NCBI RefSeq assembly: GCF_030849025.1
Contig: NZ_CP118224.1
Span: 2,595,001 to 2,659,000 of the forward strand
DNA from: Oceanimonas pelagia
Lineage (GTDB): Bacteria; Pseudomonadota; Gammaproteobacteria; Enterobacterales; Aeromonadaceae
Direction: 5' to 3'
Length of the DNA: 64,000 nucleotides
Shown here: positions 1 to 10,175 of the stretch, one piece after another
Layout of the letters: the number at the start of each line of letters is the position of its first letter
Numbering within the stretch: the stretch's first letter is position 1
Translations under genes and position numbers: made by a program
Notes under the pieces: model-generated
The model's input: only the letters and a program-made list of their open reading frames with translations
Databases searched by the model: none
What the model was told of the DNA's origin: nothing

Positions 1-1979
1 AAGCCCTGGCCGAAAACATTCCCGGCGTACTGCTGCTCACCGCCACCCCGGATCAGCAGGGCCACGAGAGCCATTTTGCCCGTCTGCGCCTGCTCGACCC
101 CGAGCGCTTTTACGACTACGACGCCTTTCTGGCGGAAGAGGAAGAATACCGCCCGCTGGCCGAGGCCGCCGAGGCACTGCTGAGCGACGCACCGCTGGAC
201 GACGCCGCCCGTGCACGCCTGGCGCCCTTTATGGACGGCGAAGAACATGCCAGCCTGGAAACTTCCGAGCAACGCCGGGCACTGCTGGCCCGGCTGCTGG
301 ATCATCACGGCACCGGCCGCCTGCTGTTCCGCAACACCCGTCAGGCCATCAAGGGCTTTCCGTCGCGCCGGCTGCATACCCACCCGCTGCCCCTGCCCGC
401 CCAGTACCAGACCGCCATTCGCGTGGCCGGCCTGATGGGCAGCCATCAGGACACCGCCGCCCGGGCACTGCAGGCCCTGTACCCGGAAGAGATCTACCGC
501 CAGTTCGAAGGTGGCGACAGCAGCTGGACCCAGTTCGACAGCCGGGTGGAATGGCTGCTGGACTACCTCAAGGAAAACCGCAACAACAAGGTGCTGATCA
601 TCACCGCCAAGGCCGGCGTGGCCCTGGCACTGGAAGAAGTGCTGCGCACCCGGGAGGGCATTCGCGGCACCGTGTTTCACGAGGGCATGTCGTTGCTGGA
701 GCGGGACAAGGCCGCCGCTTACTTTGCCCAGCAGGAAGGCGGCGCCCAGGTGATGATCTGCTCCGAGATCGGCTCGGAAGGCCGCAACTTCCAGTTTGCC
801 CACCAGCTGGTGCTGTTTGACCTGCCGCTGAATCCGGATCTGCTGGAGCAGCGCATCGGCCGCCTGGACCGCATTGGCCAGCAGCACGACATCGACATTC
901 ACGTGCCCTATCTGGAAGGCACCGCCCAGCAGGCGCTGACCCTGTGGTATCAGCAGGGTATGGATGCCTTCAGCAAGCCCAATGCGGTGGGGCAGCCGGT
1001 GTATCAGCAGGTATCGGAACGACTGCTGGAACTGCTGGCCGGCCACGGTCAGGATACTGAAGCCCTGAACCAGCTGGTTGCCGACACCCAGGCCATCACC
1101 CAATCCCTGATCAGCCAGATGGAGCTGGGGCGGGATCGGCTGCTGGAGCTCAACTCCAGCGGCGCCCTGCAGCAACACAATCTGGCGGAGCAGCTGGCGG
1201 CAACCGACGAAGATCCGACCCTGGCCATTTTTGCCATCAAGCTGTTTGACGAAGTGGGCGTGCATCAGGACGACAAGGGCGAAAACGCCATCGTGCTGCG
1301 CCCCACCGAGCAAATGCTGGTACCCAGTTTTCCCGGCCTGCCCGAAGACGGTGCCAGCATCACCTTTGACCGGCATACCGCCCTGGGGCGGGACGATCTG
1401 CAGTTTTTGAGCTGGGATCATCCGATGATCCGCGGCGGCATCGATCTGGTGCTGGGCTCGGAAATCGGTACCACCTCGGTGGCCATTCTCAAGAACAAGG
1501 CGCTGCCGGTGGGCACCCTGTTTGTTGAACCCATCTTTGTGGCCGAGTCCGCCCATCACGCCCAGCTGTATCGTTTTCTGCCGCCGGCGCCCATTCGCCT
1601 GCTGCTCGACAAGAACGGCAACAACCTGGCCGACAAGGTCAGCTTTGAAGCCTTTGACAAGCAGCTCAGTCCGGTCAACCGTCACCTGGGCAGCAAGCTG
1701 GTCAATGCCTCCCAGGCCCTGATCCACCAGCAGCTGCAGGCAGCCCAGCCACTGGCCGAGCAACAGATGGAGCAACTGGTCGCCGACGCCCGTGCACGCA
1801 TGCACCAGGCCATGGATCAGGAGCTGAGCCGGCTGCAGCAACTGGCCAGGGTCAACCCCAACGTGCGCCAGAGCGAGATCGATCATGTGCAGGAGCTGAA
1901 AACCGAGCTCGACAGCCTGCTCAGTCATACCCGCTTAAAACTGGATGCAATCCGGTTTATTGTGGTCAGCCATCAGTAA
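1..1979 (+). CDS. rapA: RNA polymerase-associated ATPase RapA (C-terminal part)
   Basis: This is the 3' part of rapA, a Swi2/Snf2-family ATPase that binds RNA polymerase and promotes its recycling. The reading frame is open from base 3, giving about 658 of the roughly 970 residues usual for the family, so the gene starts outside the window. The first residues visible contain the helicase motif III segment LLLTATP. The helicase C-terminal lobe follows (FHEGMSLLERDKAAAYF, SEIGSEGRNF, and QRIGRLDRIGQ as motif VI), then the RapA-specific C-terminal region. rluA follows 15 bp downstream, the same gene order as in E. coli. Identity is certain. The N-terminal half cannot be judged. Confidence 0.96.
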   Translation, partial: ALAENIPGVLLLTATPDQQGHESHFARLRLLDPERFYDYDAFLAEEEEYRPLAEAAEALLSDAPLDDAARARLAPFMDGEEHASLETSEQRRALLARLLDHHGTGRLLFRNTRQAIKGFPSRRLHTHPLPLPAQYQTAIRVAGLMGSHQDTAARALQALYPEEIYRQFEGGDSSWTQFDSRVEWLLDYLKENRNNKVLIITAKAGVALALEEVLRTREGIRGTVFHEGMSLLERDKAAAYFAQQEGGAQVMICSEIGSEGRNFQFAHQLVLFDLPLNPDLLEQRIGRLDRIGQQHDIDIHVPYLEGTAQQALTLWYQQGMDAFSKPNAVGQPVYQQVSERLLELLAGHGQDTEALNQLVADTQAITQSLISQMELGRDRLLELNSSGALQQHNLAEQLAATDEDPTLAIFAIKLFDEVGVHQDDKGENAIVLRPTEQMLVPSFPGLPEDGASITFDRHTALGRDDLQFLSWDHPMIRGGIDLVLGSEIGTTSVAILKNKALPVGTLFVEPIFVAESAHHAQLYRFLPPAPIRLLLDKNGNNLADKVSFEAFDKQLSPVNRHLGSKLVNASQALIHQQLQAAQPLAEQQMEQLVADARARMHQAMDQELSRLQQLARVNPNVRQSEIDHVQELKTELDSLLSHTRLKLDAIRFIVVSHQ

Positions 1980-1994
1980 CTAAAGAGCCCGAAC

Positions 1995-2660
1995 ATGGTA
2001 TTGCTGCGTTACGATCCGCCGGTGGATCCCCAGTTTGACATCCTGTATCAGGACGACAGCATCATAGTGCTGAACAAGCCCAGTGGCCTGCTCAGTGTGC
2101 CCGGCCGGGATCCGGTGCATTTCGACAGCCTGTCACTGCGCGTGTCACGGGTGTTTCCATCGGTGCAGGTGGTACACCGGCTGGACATGGCCACGTCGGG
2201 GGTGATCGTGATGGCGCTCAACCCCAAGGCCCACCGGGAGATGAGCCGCCAGTTCCGCGAACGGGAAACCGAAAAGCGCTACTATGCCTGGGTACATGGC
2301 CAGCCCGCGGAGAATGAGGGCAGTATCGATCTGCCCCTGTGCTGCGACTGGCCCAACCGCCCCCGGCACATGGTCAGCCTGGAGCACGGCAAAAAGGCGC
2401 TCACCCACTGGCGTTGCCTGCGCCGCGAAGGGCAACGCAGCCTGATGGAGCTGACCCCCGTGACCGGTCGCTCCCATCAGTTGCGGGTGCACATGCTGAG
2501 CCTGGGGCATCCGATACTGGGTGACAACCTCTACGCCGAAGGCGAGGCGCTGACCATGGCGCCCCACCTGCAGCTGCATGCCGCCTGGCTGGCCTTTCGT
2601 CATCCCAGGTACAAGCACCGGCTGGAGTTCAGCGCCCCCGCTCCGTTTGAGGTCGACTGA
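1995..2660 (+). CDS. rluA: 23S rRNA/tRNA pseudouridine synthase RluA
   Basis: Dual-specificity pseudouridine synthase; in E. coli it modifies 23S rRNA U746 and tRNA U32. The 221-residue product has the family length. Motif II is HRLDMATSG at residues 61-69, placing the catalytic aspartate at residue 64 as in E. coli RluA. The later GRSHQLRVHM segment is typical of the RluA branch. It sits 15 bp after rapA, and its TGA stop overlaps the start of the next gene in an ATGA arrangement at 2657-2660, so translation of the two is probably coupled. Confidence 0.96.
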   Translation: MVLLRYDPPVDPQFDILYQDDSIIVLNKPSGLLSVPGRDPVHFDSLSLRVSRVFPSVQVVHRLDMATSGVIVMALNPKAHREMSRQFRERETEKRYYAWVHGQPAENEGSIDLPLCCDWPNRPRHMVSLEHGKKALTHWRCLRREGQRSLMELTPVTGRSHQLRVHMLSLGHPILGDNLYAEGEALTMAPHLQLHAAWLAFRHPRYKHRLEFSAPAPFEVD

Positions 2661-3460
2661 TGAGAGCGGCAATGCTGCTGATGCTGGGCTGGCTGGCGGT
2701 AACACCGACCCGGGCCCAGATCGACTGGAACACCGAACCACACTATCAGCCCGAAGGCCGGCTGCTTTACTTTGAGGCCGCGCGCCCCGAGGCGCAGGGC
2801 GCCCTGCTGGTGTGGCCGGAGCTGGAGCAGACTCATCACTGGCTGGCCATGGCACCCTGGTGGCAGCAACGCGGCTGGGAGCTCAGGATCCTGCTGCCCG
2901 ATGAACACCAGCGCCGGTTCGATCCCGCCTCCGAGCAGATTGCCGAGCAACAGCAAGACTGGCTCGCGCAACTGGGCCGGCGCCTGACGACGGTCCTGGC
3001 CTCCGAACGGGAACTGCCTCAGTTACTGCTGACCCAGGGCAGCGCCACCCTCTGGTATCAACAACTGGTGGAAGGCGGCACCCTGCCTCCCCCCGACGGC
3101 CAGATAGTAGTGGATACGCAGCCCCGATCTGCCGCACATCAGCGCATGCTGGCCATCGGCCTGGCGCGGTCAGAGTGGCCGGTGCTGGATCTGTTCAGCC
3201 TGCAGGATGAGGCCGCAGCCAGCAACCGCCAGCAGCGCCAGCACAGCGCCGCCCGCCGGCATGCCGATTACACCGCCGAACCGCTCCATGACGTCAATCA
3301 TCCGGAGCGGCAGATTGCCGCCTGGCTGGTGCGCCAGGGCTGGCTGCCACTGCCGCCCGGTGCCCCCGATTACCTGAAAGGAAGACTCTTGCATGAAACT
3401 GGTATTTCTCGACCGGAACACCCTGGCGCCGAGCGTGACCCTGCGCCGGCCGACTTTTGA
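2660..3460 (+). CDS. exported DUF3530-like protein of unknown function
   Basis: A 266-residue protein with a short signal peptide (hydrophobic MLLMLGWLAV followed by TRAQ). The segment GALLVWPELEQTHHW followed by WQQRGWELRILLPDE resembles DUF3530 proteins, which look like degenerate alpha/beta-hydrolase folds, but no complete catalytic triad can be assigned by eye. It overlaps rluA by one base at its start and the following dehydrogenase gene by 68 bp at its end. The last 20 or so residues are therefore written in a region whose codon use is dictated by the next gene. The function is unknown. The family assignment rests on pattern recognition only. Confidence 0.6.
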   Translation: MRAAMLLMLGWLAVTPTRAQIDWNTEPHYQPEGRLLYFEAARPEAQGALLVWPELEQTHHWLAMAPWWQQRGWELRILLPDEHQRRFDPASEQIAEQQQDWLAQLGRRLTTVLASERELPQLLLTQGSATLWYQQLVEGGTLPPPDGQIVVDTQPRSAAHQRMLAIGLARSEWPVLDLFSLQDEAAASNRQQRQHSAARRHADYTAEPLHDVNHPERQIAAWLVRQGWLPLPPGAPDYLKGRLLHETGISRPEHPGAERDPAPADF

Positions 3461-4343
3461 GCACCACTGGCAGGAATATGCGGAAACCGCGCCGGCGCAG
3501 GTGGTTGCGCGCCTGCAACAGGCCGAGGTGGCCATTGTCAACAAGGTGACCATCGGCGCCGCCGAGCTGGCAAAGCTGCCCGGATTGAAACTCATCGCCC
3601 TGGCCGCCACCGGCAGCGACAATATCGACCTGGCCGCCTGCCGGGCCGCCGGCGTGGCGGTATGCAATATTCGCAACTACTCACAAAGCGCGGTGCCCGA
3701 GCACGCCCTGGCGCTGATGATGGCACTCAGCCGCAACCTGCATGCCTACCGCGCATCGGTGACCGCAGGCCGCTGGCAGCAGGCCGGCCAGTTTTGCTAT
3801 TTCGACTACCCGGTACGGGATCTGAACAACATGACCCTGGGGCTGATTGGCTATGGCACCATTGCCCGGGATCTGGAGCGACTGGCCCGGGCCCTGGGCA
3901 TGGAGGTCATCGTCGCCGCCCGCAAGGGCCAACCGGCCACCGAGGGCCGCTTGCCCTTTGAACGCGTGCTGGCCGAGGCCGATGTGATCAGCCTGCACTG
4001 CCCGCTCACCGCCGCTACCCGCCATCTGATCGGCGAGCGGGAGCTGGCCATGATGAAACCGGATGCCCTGCTGATCAACGTGGGCCGGGGCGGACTGGTA
4101 GACGAGCAGGCGCTGCTGAACGCCTTGCAGCAACAACGCATCGGCGGCGCCGGTTTTGACGTGGTCAGCGCCGAGCCGCCGCCCGCTGACAACCCGCTGA
4201 TGCAGGCACTGGACTGCCCCAATTTCATTCTGACACCGCACATCGCCTGGGCCAGCCAGGCGTCGATGCAGCGGCTGGCGGATCAGCTGATCGACAATAT
4301 CGAGGCTTTTGCAGCTGGCCGGGAACAAAACCGGCTGGTGTGA
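3393..4343 (+). CDS. D-2-hydroxyacid dehydrogenase (hydroxypyruvate/glycerate dehydrogenase-like)
   Basis: NAD(P)-dependent D-2-hydroxyacid dehydrogenase of 316 residues, most like the HprA/glycerate dehydrogenase group, which reduces hydroxypyruvate or glyoxylate. The Rossmann motif is GLIGYGTIA near residue 150. The usual third glycine of GxGxxG is alanine here, while the rest of the fold is intact. The signature LLINVGRGGLVDE (near residue 230) supplies the catalytic arginine, the glutamate lies in the SAEPP segment, and the catalytic histidine is in LTPHIAWAS near residue 285. The start ATG is preceded by GGAAGA. Substrate is not fixed by sequence, so no symbol is given. Confidence 0.85.
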   Translation: MKLVFLDRNTLAPSVTLRRPTFEHHWQEYAETAPAQVVARLQQAEVAIVNKVTIGAAELAKLPGLKLIALAATGSDNIDLAACRAAGVAVCNIRNYSQSAVPEHALALMMALSRNLHAYRASVTAGRWQQAGQFCYFDYPVRDLNNMTLGLIGYGTIARDLERLARALGMEVIVAARKGQPATEGRLPFERVLAEADVISLHCPLTAATRHLIGERELAMMKPDALLINVGRGGLVDEQALLNALQQQRIGGAGFDVVSAEPPPADNPLMQALDCPNFILTPHIAWASQASMQRLADQLIDNIEAFAAGREQNRLV

Positions 4344-4358
4344 TGCGTGGAGACGAAA

Positions 4359-4421
4359 GAGGTGAGACGCCTGGACGTTTCACCTCATGTCTTACGTCTT
4401 ACGTCCTGCATCTTACGTACA
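4359..4421. repeat. intergenic palindrome with TTACGTC direct repeats
   Basis: In the gap between the dehydrogenase and djlA (convergent), a GAGGTGA / TCACCTC inverted repeat (4359-4365 and 4380-4386) is followed by three to four copies of CTTACGT. The 4344-4421 gap holds nothing else recognisable. Related GTGAG/CTCAC and GACGTAAGACG material recurs at 36402-36447, 39174-39187 and 51762-51843. Confidence 0.5.
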
Positions 4422-5225
4422 TCAGCGCAGATTGCGGGCGGCCTTGATGGTTTCCCAGGCCTGCTGAATGTCCTGAGCCTTTTCCTTGGCCATGTCCATC
4501 ATCTCCTTGGGCAGGCCCTGGGCCACCAGCTTGTCGGGGTGATGCTTGGACATCTGCCGGCGGTAGGCCCGTTTTACGGTGGCATCGTCGGCCTGTGCAT
4601 CCACTTCCAGAATGCGATAGGCATCCTTCAGCCGCTCTTCGGGCGAAGGCGTAAAACCTCCCGCCCCGCTGCGTCCTCCCTGGCGATACATGTGCAACTG
4701 GGCTTCGGCAAAGGCCAGCAACTGCTCCAGCTCCCGCCCGGAAAAACCCAGCTCGCCGGCAATGGTATGCAGCAGCCGGCGCTCGGCCGGGTGCAGCTCG
4801 CCGTCGGCAAACACCAGCTGCAGCTGCACTTCCATAAAAAAGCGCAGCAGGTTGCGGCTGTCCCTGACCTGAGTACGAAACCGGCGCAGGGTCTCGGTCA
4901 ACGGAAAGTCGGCCTCTTTTCCATCGCGAAAGGCCTGCTGGGCCTCGACCCTTTGCGCGGGCTGCAGGCGCATCTGCGTCATCAACTGCTCCGCCAGCCG
5001 GATTTCCTCGGTGGTCACCCGGCCGCTGGACTTGGCCAGGTGCCCCATGGTGGCAAAGGTGGCATACAGAAATTCCTGCCGGGCATCCTTTACAAAGCCC
5101 CAGGCGCCGGCCAGTTTTTTGTCAACCAGATGCCCCAGCCACAGCCCGAGCAAAGCGCCGGGCAGATTGCCAATCAGCAGGCCGAACAAGAAGCCGATGA
5201 TTTTACCCTTGATATGTGCCGGCAT
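4422..5225 (-). CDS. djlA: co-chaperone DjlA
   Basis: Membrane-anchored DnaK co-chaperone of 267 residues. The N terminus has one glycine-rich transmembrane segment (GFLFGLLIGNLPGALLGLWLGHLVD), the type known to dimerise in DjlA. A TerB-like central domain follows (residues about 50-185). The C-terminal J domain contains HHPDKL with the essential HPD tripeptide near residue 235. It is transcribed divergently from lptD, as in E. coli. The 245-bp gap between the two genes must hold both promoters. I could not assign either with confidence. Confidence 0.93.
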   Translation of the reverse strand: MPAHIKGKIIGFLFGLLIGNLPGALLGLWLGHLVDKKLAGAWGFVKDARQEFLYATFATMGHLAKSSGRVTTEEIRLAEQLMTQMRLQPAQRVEAQQAFRDGKEADFPLTETLRRFRTQVRDSRNLLRFFMEVQLQLVFADGELHPAERRLLHTIAGELGFSGRELEQLLAFAEAQLHMYRQGGRSGAGGFTPSPEERLKDAYRILEVDAQADDATVKRAYRRQMSKHHPDKLVAQGLPKEMMDMAKEKAQDIQQAWETIKAARNLR

Positions 5226-5470
5226 TTAACAGTCTCCCCGTGTAACGAAGAAAAACACGAAGCCGGCAAGAAGGTGATGCATGGGCAATGGGCGTGATGT
5301 CATATGAATTGGTTTTTGAGGGTGGATCCGCTCGGGCCGAGCCCGGCGTAGAGCTGGCAGCGAGAATGCTTTATCATAGCCCGCTACCATAAAAGAATGA
5401 CACCAAAAGCTCAACCAGCCCGCAGGACCCCGGGCGGTGTCGCCAACACCAGGAACGAGAGCATCACCCC

Positions 5471-7849
5471 ATGAGAATACGGATTATCGGCCTTCCCCTG
5501 TTGTTCGCTTCCGGCCTGGCCCAGGCCCAGTATTCCGGCACCGAACGGCTCGATGAGCCGGCCATGGATGCCAGTCCGCTGCCTTTCAGCCGCTGCTTCA
5601 GCCATGTGCCCCTGCGGGTAGAAGGCAACAAGGATCCCAATGCGCCCATTACCGTCACCGCCGACGTACTCAACGCCACCCGGGACGGCAAAATTCTCTA
5701 CCGGGGTGATGTCGAGGTCATTCAGGGCGAACGCCGCTTCAGCAGCGACTATCTGGAGCTGGAGCAGACAAGCCGCGACGTGCTCGCCGAAGGCAACATT
5801 CAGCTGAGCGACGGCGCCATTACCGTGGAAAGCGACACGCGCCTCACCGGCAACCTGACCACCAGGGATACCGAACTGGATCGGGCCCGTTATCAATTGC
5901 ACGGCGATCCGGGCCGGGGCCAAGCCCGCCGGGTGCAGCTGGCCGGTGAGCGGGGCGAGGTCGACCTGAAAGGGGCCAGCTACACCACCTGCCCGCCGGG
6001 CGAGGAAGTCTGGCAACTCAAGGCCAGCACGGTATCGGTGGAGCAGGACGAAGTCTTTGGCGAGGCCTGGAACGCGGTGCTGTGGCTCGGCGACGTGCCG
6101 GTGTTCTATTTTCCCTACCTCAAGTTTCCGGTGAAGAACGAACGCCAGAGCGGTTTTCTCTACCCCTCCTTTGATATCAGCAGCGGCAACGGCACCGACA
6201 TTCGCCTGCCCTATTACTGGAATATCGCCCCCAATTACGACGCCACCATCACGCCCCGTTACATGGAAAAACGCGGCACCATGGCCCAGCTGGAGTTTCG
6301 CTATCTGCCGGAAGAAGGCCAGAGCGGTGTGTTCTACGGCGAATACCTGTCCCAGGATGACAGCCTGGCCAACAACCCGCTGGCCAATGAAGAGTGGCGC
6401 GATGATCCCCGCTGGCTGTTCAACTGGCGCCACAACGCCCGCTTTGACACTGACGGCCACTGGCGTGGTACCGTCGATTACACCCAGGTGGCCGGCTGGG
6501 ACTATGCCTATATCGATGACTTCAGCCCGCCGGTGGGCGCCCTGGTCGACAACCAGCTGCTGCAGTCGCTGCAGGGCGGCTATTACGACCGCCACTGGCA
6601 GCTCACCACCGAAGTGCGTGACTACCAGATCCTGCGCGGGGACCTGCCTACCCAGCCGTTCCAGCTGATGCCGGCGCTGGTGCTGAACAGCTACCGGGGC
6701 CTGGGGGATTTCGATCTGGCGCTGGACTCTGAGCTGTCGCGCTTTGAAAACGCCAACGACAACGCCTACCAGGCCACCCGCCTGCATGCCGAGCCCAGAG
6801 TGATCTATTCGCTGATCGATCAGCCCGGCCTGCAGCTGAAAGCCGACCTGGGTGCCTATTACACCCATTACGAGCAGGACATTCCCACCACCCTGGCGCC
6901 CTATTACCGAGATACCTGGGGTTTTGACACCAACACTCTGGACACCAGCGTGGACCGCCTGCTGCCCCGGCTGCGCATCAATGGCGGCCTGGTGTTTGAC
7001 CGGGAAACACGCTGGTTTGAGCAGGACTTTACCCAGACCCTGGAGCCGCAGATCCAGTACCTGTATGTGCCCTATGAGGATCAGGACAATATCGGTCTGT
7101 ACGACAGCACCAGCATGCGTCAGGACTACTACAGCCTGTTCAGCGACCGCCGTTTTGCCGGCCTGGATCGCATCAGTGATGCCAACCAGCTGACCGCCGG
7201 TTTTACCAGCCGCATCTACGACGACAGCGGCACCGAGCGGCTGCGCCTGGCCCTGGCCCAGTCGTTCAACTTCACGCCGCCCAGGGTCAGGCTCTATCCG
7301 GGCGAGCAGCTGGACGAAACCAAGCGCTCCTTTCTCACCTTTGAGGGCGATCTCAACCTCGACAACAACTGGTTTGTGCATGGCGAGGCCCAGCAGGACA
7401 CCCGCAACAACCAGCTCGCCGCCGGCAACCTGACCCTGGAATACAACGAACAGGGCAAACTGGCCCAGCTGGGCTTTCGCCACCTGAACCAGAGTTACTT
7501 CGGCGACAGTCTGGCGGACGATCTCAACCAGGTGGGCGGTACCCTGTTCTGGCCGCTGGCGCCTCAGTGGGGACTGATCGGCGGTCATTACCGGGATATT
7601 GAACTCCATCGCAATATCGATACTCTGATAGGACTGCGCTACGACTCCTGCTGCTGGGCGGTGAGCCTGGTGTGGGAGCAATGGCAGAAGGAAGACAAGC
7701 TGTTCAACCCCACCAGCACCACTCAGGAAACCAGCATCGGGCTGCGCTTCGAGCTGAAGGGCTTCAGCTCCCTGGGCACCGGCAGCGGCGAGTTCAAACC
7801 GGGCACCCAGCTGCTGCCCTACTATCGCCCGTTCAACCTCAATAACTGA
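5471..7849 (+). CDS. lptD: LPS-assembly protein LptD
   Basis: Outer-membrane beta-barrel that, with the lipoprotein LptE, inserts lipopolysaccharide into the outer leaflet. The product is 792 residues. A signal peptide (residues 1-20, cleavage near LAQAQ) precedes an N-terminal OstA/jellyroll domain with paired Cys residues (CFSHVP near 40 and CPPGEEVW near 175). The barrel ends with the conserved CCWAVSLVW pair near residue 722. These four cysteines are the ones that form the interdomain disulfides in E. coli LptD. surA follows after 23 bp, as in E. coli. Confidence 0.96.
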   Translation: MRIRIIGLPLLFASGLAQAQYSGTERLDEPAMDASPLPFSRCFSHVPLRVEGNKDPNAPITVTADVLNATRDGKILYRGDVEVIQGERRFSSDYLELEQTSRDVLAEGNIQLSDGAITVESDTRLTGNLTTRDTELDRARYQLHGDPGRGQARRVQLAGERGEVDLKGASYTTCPPGEEVWQLKASTVSVEQDEVFGEAWNAVLWLGDVPVFYFPYLKFPVKNERQSGFLYPSFDISSGNGTDIRLPYYWNIAPNYDATITPRYMEKRGTMAQLEFRYLPEEGQSGVFYGEYLSQDDSLANNPLANEEWRDDPRWLFNWRHNARFDTDGHWRGTVDYTQVAGWDYAYIDDFSPPVGALVDNQLLQSLQGGYYDRHWQLTTEVRDYQILRGDLPTQPFQLMPALVLNSYRGLGDFDLALDSELSRFENANDNAYQATRLHAEPRVIYSLIDQPGLQLKADLGAYYTHYEQDIPTTLAPYYRDTWGFDTNTLDTSVDRLLPRLRINGGLVFDRETRWFEQDFTQTLEPQIQYLYVPYEDQDNIGLYDSTSMRQDYYSLFSDRRFAGLDRISDANQLTAGFTSRIYDDSGTERLRLALAQSFNFTPPRVRLYPGEQLDETKRSFLTFEGDLNLDNNWFVHGEAQQDTRNNQLAAGNLTLEYNEQGKLAQLGFRHLNQSYFGDSLADDLNQVGGTLFWPLAPQWGLIGGHYRDIELHRNIDTLIGLRYDSCCWAVSLVWEQWQKEDKLFNPTSTTQETSIGLRFELKGFSSLGTGSGEFKPGTQLLPYYRPFNLNN

Positions 7850-7872
7850 TTTCATTGCGCACAGGATTTGTC

Positions 7873-9189
7873 ATGAACAAAAGATGTAAACAACTGCTGA
7901 TGGCCGCCGGTCTTGGCCTGCTGTCGGTGACCGGCCAGGCCGCCGAGGTACTGGACCGCACCGTGGCCCAGGTCAACAACGACGTGGTACTGGAAAGCCA
8001 GCTCGACGCCCTGGTCAATCAGGTGCGCCGCAGTGCCCAGGCCGCCGGCCAGCCCCTGCCCGACGACCAGCGCCTGCGCAAGCAGGCGCTGGAGCGGCTG
8101 ATTCTGGAAAGCCTGCAACTGCAGCTGGCGGAACGGCTGGGGCTGCGCATTACCGACACCCAGCTGGAACAGGCTCTGACCAACGTGGCCAGGAGTGAAG
8201 GCAAGACCCTGGAACAACTGCGCGCCGGCGTGACCGCCAGCGGCCAGAGCTGGGCCGACTTTCGCGAGCAGGTACGCAATGAAATCCTGATGAGCGAGCT
8301 GGCCCGCAACCAGGTGCGCCGGCGCATCAACATTTCCGATCAGGAAGTGAAACAGGTAGTGCAGATGATCCGCGAACAGGGCCAAAGCAGTGCCCGCTAC
8401 CGGGTGGGCAACATTCTGCTGCCCCTGCCCGCCAATCCCAGCAGCGAGCAGTTGCGCCAGGTCAATCGCCAGGCCGAACAGCTGCTGACCGAGCTGAAAA
8501 ACGGCGCCGATTTTCGCAAGCTGGCCATCGCCCACAGCGCCGGTCCCAAGGCCCTGGAAGGAGGCGACTGGGGCATGATGGCCATGGGCGAAATGCCGTC
8601 GCTGTTCAGCGAGGCGGTGAGAAATCACGCAAAAGGTGATATTATCGGCCCCATTCGCTCCGGCGCCGGCCTGCATATTCTCACCATTCTCGACATGGAA
8701 GGTGGCAAAACCCAGGCGGTACAGGCTCTGGAGGTCCGCGCCAGGCATATTCTGATCAAGCCTTCCGTCATTCTCAGCGAAGACAAGGCCAGGACCATGC
8801 TGGAAGGCTTTGCCCGCTCCATTCGCAATGGCGAGGCCAGCATGGCAGAGCTGGCCGAGCAGTTTTCCGAGGATCCCGGCTCGGCCGTCAACGGTGGCGA
8901 TCTGGGCTGGGCCTCGCCCGAACTGTATGTCAGCAGTTTCCGTGATACCGTCACCCGGCTGCAACCGGGCGAGCTGAGCGCACCGTTCCGCTCCGAGCAC
9001 GGCTGGCACCTGGTGCGGCTGGAAGACAAACGCGTCACCGACGCAACCGAGCAGGCCACCGAACAACGGGCCTATCAACTGATTTTCAATCGTCGCTTTA
9101 CCGAGGAAGTGCAGACCTGGCTCGACGAGCTCAAGGATCAGGCCTACATCCGTATTGTCGACGCTCAATTAACCGATGGTGAATCGTGA
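7873..9189 (+). CDS. surA: periplasmic chaperone/peptidyl-prolyl isomerase SurA
   Basis: Periplasmic chaperone for outer-membrane protein biogenesis. The ATG at 7873 is chosen over an upstream TTG at 7855 because it gives a clean signal peptide ([24 protein letters not shown]) and 438 residues, near the E. coli length. The order is N-terminal SurA domain, first parvulin domain (around residues 175-275, [16 protein letters not shown]), second parvulin domain (around 285-390, [16 protein letters not shown]) and C-terminal helix. pdxA begins within the SurA stop codon (GTGA at 9186-9189), so the two are translationally coupled. Confidence 0.95.
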   Translation: MNKRCKQLLMAAGLGLLSVTGQAAEVLDRTVAQVNNDVVLESQLDALVNQVRRSAQAAGQPLPDDQRLRKQALERLILESLQLQLAERLGLRITDTQLEQALTNVARSEGKTLEQLRAGVTASGQSWADFREQVRNEILMSELARNQVRRRINISDQEVKQVVQMIREQGQSSARYRVGNILLPLPANPSSEQLRQVNRQAEQLLTELKNGADFRKLAIAHSAGPKALEGGDWGMMAMGEMPSLFSEAVRNHAKGDIIGPIRSGAGLHILTILDMEGGKTQAVQALEVRARHILIKPSVILSEDKARTMLEGFARSIRNGEASMAELAEQFSEDPGSAVNGGDLGWASPELYVSSFRDTVTRLQPGELSAPFRSEHGWHLVRLEDKRVTDATEQATEQRAYQLIFNRRFTEEVQTWLDELKDQAYIRIVDAQLTDGES

Positions 9190-10175
9190 GTTGTAAACGC
9201 ATAGCCATAACCCCGGGCGAGCCCGCCGGCATTGGCCCCGAGCTGATGCTGGCGCTGGCCGATCTCGACTGGCCGGCCGAACTGGTGGTGATCGCCGACC
9301 CGGAGCTTATCAAGGCCCGGGCCGAGCTGCTGGGCCGTGACATTACCCTGCTGCCCTATGACCCGCAGGCCGAACCGGTGCCGCAAAAGGCCGGCACTCT
9401 GACCATAGCGCCGGTGACCCTGGCCAAACCGGCCGAGCCCGGCGTGCTGGACGAGGCCAATGGTCTGTATGTGCTGGAAACCCTCAAGCGCGCCTCCGAC
9501 GGCAACATGAGCGGCGAGTTCGACGCCGTGGTCACCGGCCCGGTCAACAAGGGCATCATCAACAAGGCCGGCGTGTCCTTCAGTGGCCACACCGAGTTCT
9601 TTGCCCAGCAGGCCAATGTGCCCGACGTGGTGATGCTGCTGGCCACCCCCGGCCTGCGCGTGGCCCAGGTCACCACCCATATTCCCCTGGCCTATGTGTC
9701 CCGGGCCATTACCGAAGAGCGGCTCACCAAGATCACCCGCATTCTGCACGCCGAGCTGAAAAGCAAGTTCGGCCTCGCCAATCCGCGCATCTATGTGTGC
9801 GGCCTTAATCCCCATGCCGGGGAAGACGGCCACCTGGGCCGGGAAGAGCTCGATGTGATCATTCCCGCCCTGAACGCCCTGCGTGAGGAGGGCATGGATC
9901 TGGTGGGCCCGCTGTCGGCCGATACCGTGTTCAATGAAAAAAACATGAAGGATGCCGACGCCTTCCTCGCCATGTATCACGATCAGGGCCTGCCGGTGCT
10001 GAAATACATCGGCTTTGGCAAGGCGGTGAACATTACCCTGGGGCTGCCCTTTATTCGCACCTCGGTGGATCATGGCACCGCCCTGGAGCTGGCCGGCACC
10101 GATCAGATAGACGCGGGCAGCATGATCTGTGCCCTTAACCAAGCCATTGAGATGATAGAAAAACGCGATGAATAG
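9186..10175 (+). CDS. pdxA: 4-hydroxythreonine-4-phosphate dehydrogenase PdxA
   Basis: NAD-dependent enzyme of pyridoxal-5'-phosphate synthesis that oxidises 4-phosphohydroxy-L-threonine. The product is 329 residues. Family signatures are [13 protein letters not shown] at the N terminus, [22 protein letters not shown] near residue 120 (metal-ligand histidine), [13 protein letters not shown] near residue 205 and [12 protein letters not shown] near residue 265. It starts with GTG overlapping the surA stop. Its own end overlaps the rsmA start by 8 bp. The surA-pdxA-rsmA coupling matches E. coli. Confidence 0.96.
   Translation: MSCKRIAITPGEPAGIGPELMLALADLDWPAELVVIADPELIKARAELLGRDITLLPYDPQAEPVPQKAGTLTIAPVTLAKPAEPGVLDEANGLYVLETLKRASDGNMSGEFDAVVTGPVNKGIINKAGVSFSGHTEFFAQQANVPDVVMLLATPGLRVAQVTTHIPLAYVSRAITEERLTKITRILHAELKSKFGLANPRIYVCGLNPHAGEDGHLGREELDVIIPALNALREEGMDLVGPLSADTVFNEKNMKDADAFLAMYHDQGLPVLKYIGFGKAVNITLGLPFIRTSVDHGTALELAGTDQIDAGSMICALNQAIEMIEKRDE

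Noticed and set aside
5226-5470. Small frame (62 codons) and sigma-E-type promoter in the djlA-lptD gap
   Set aside because: The frame lacks a ribosome-binding site and reads through the divergent promoter region. No GGAACTT-N16-TCTGA match is present.
5411-7855. A long antisense open frame (814 codons) opposite lptD
   Set aside because: It mirrors the lptD codons in a high-GC gene, lacks a ribosome-binding site and recognisable domains, and the sense protein is certain.
7855-7872. TTG start for surA at 7855
   Set aside because: It adds six residues in front of an otherwise perfect signal peptide, and the ATG at 7873 fits the family.
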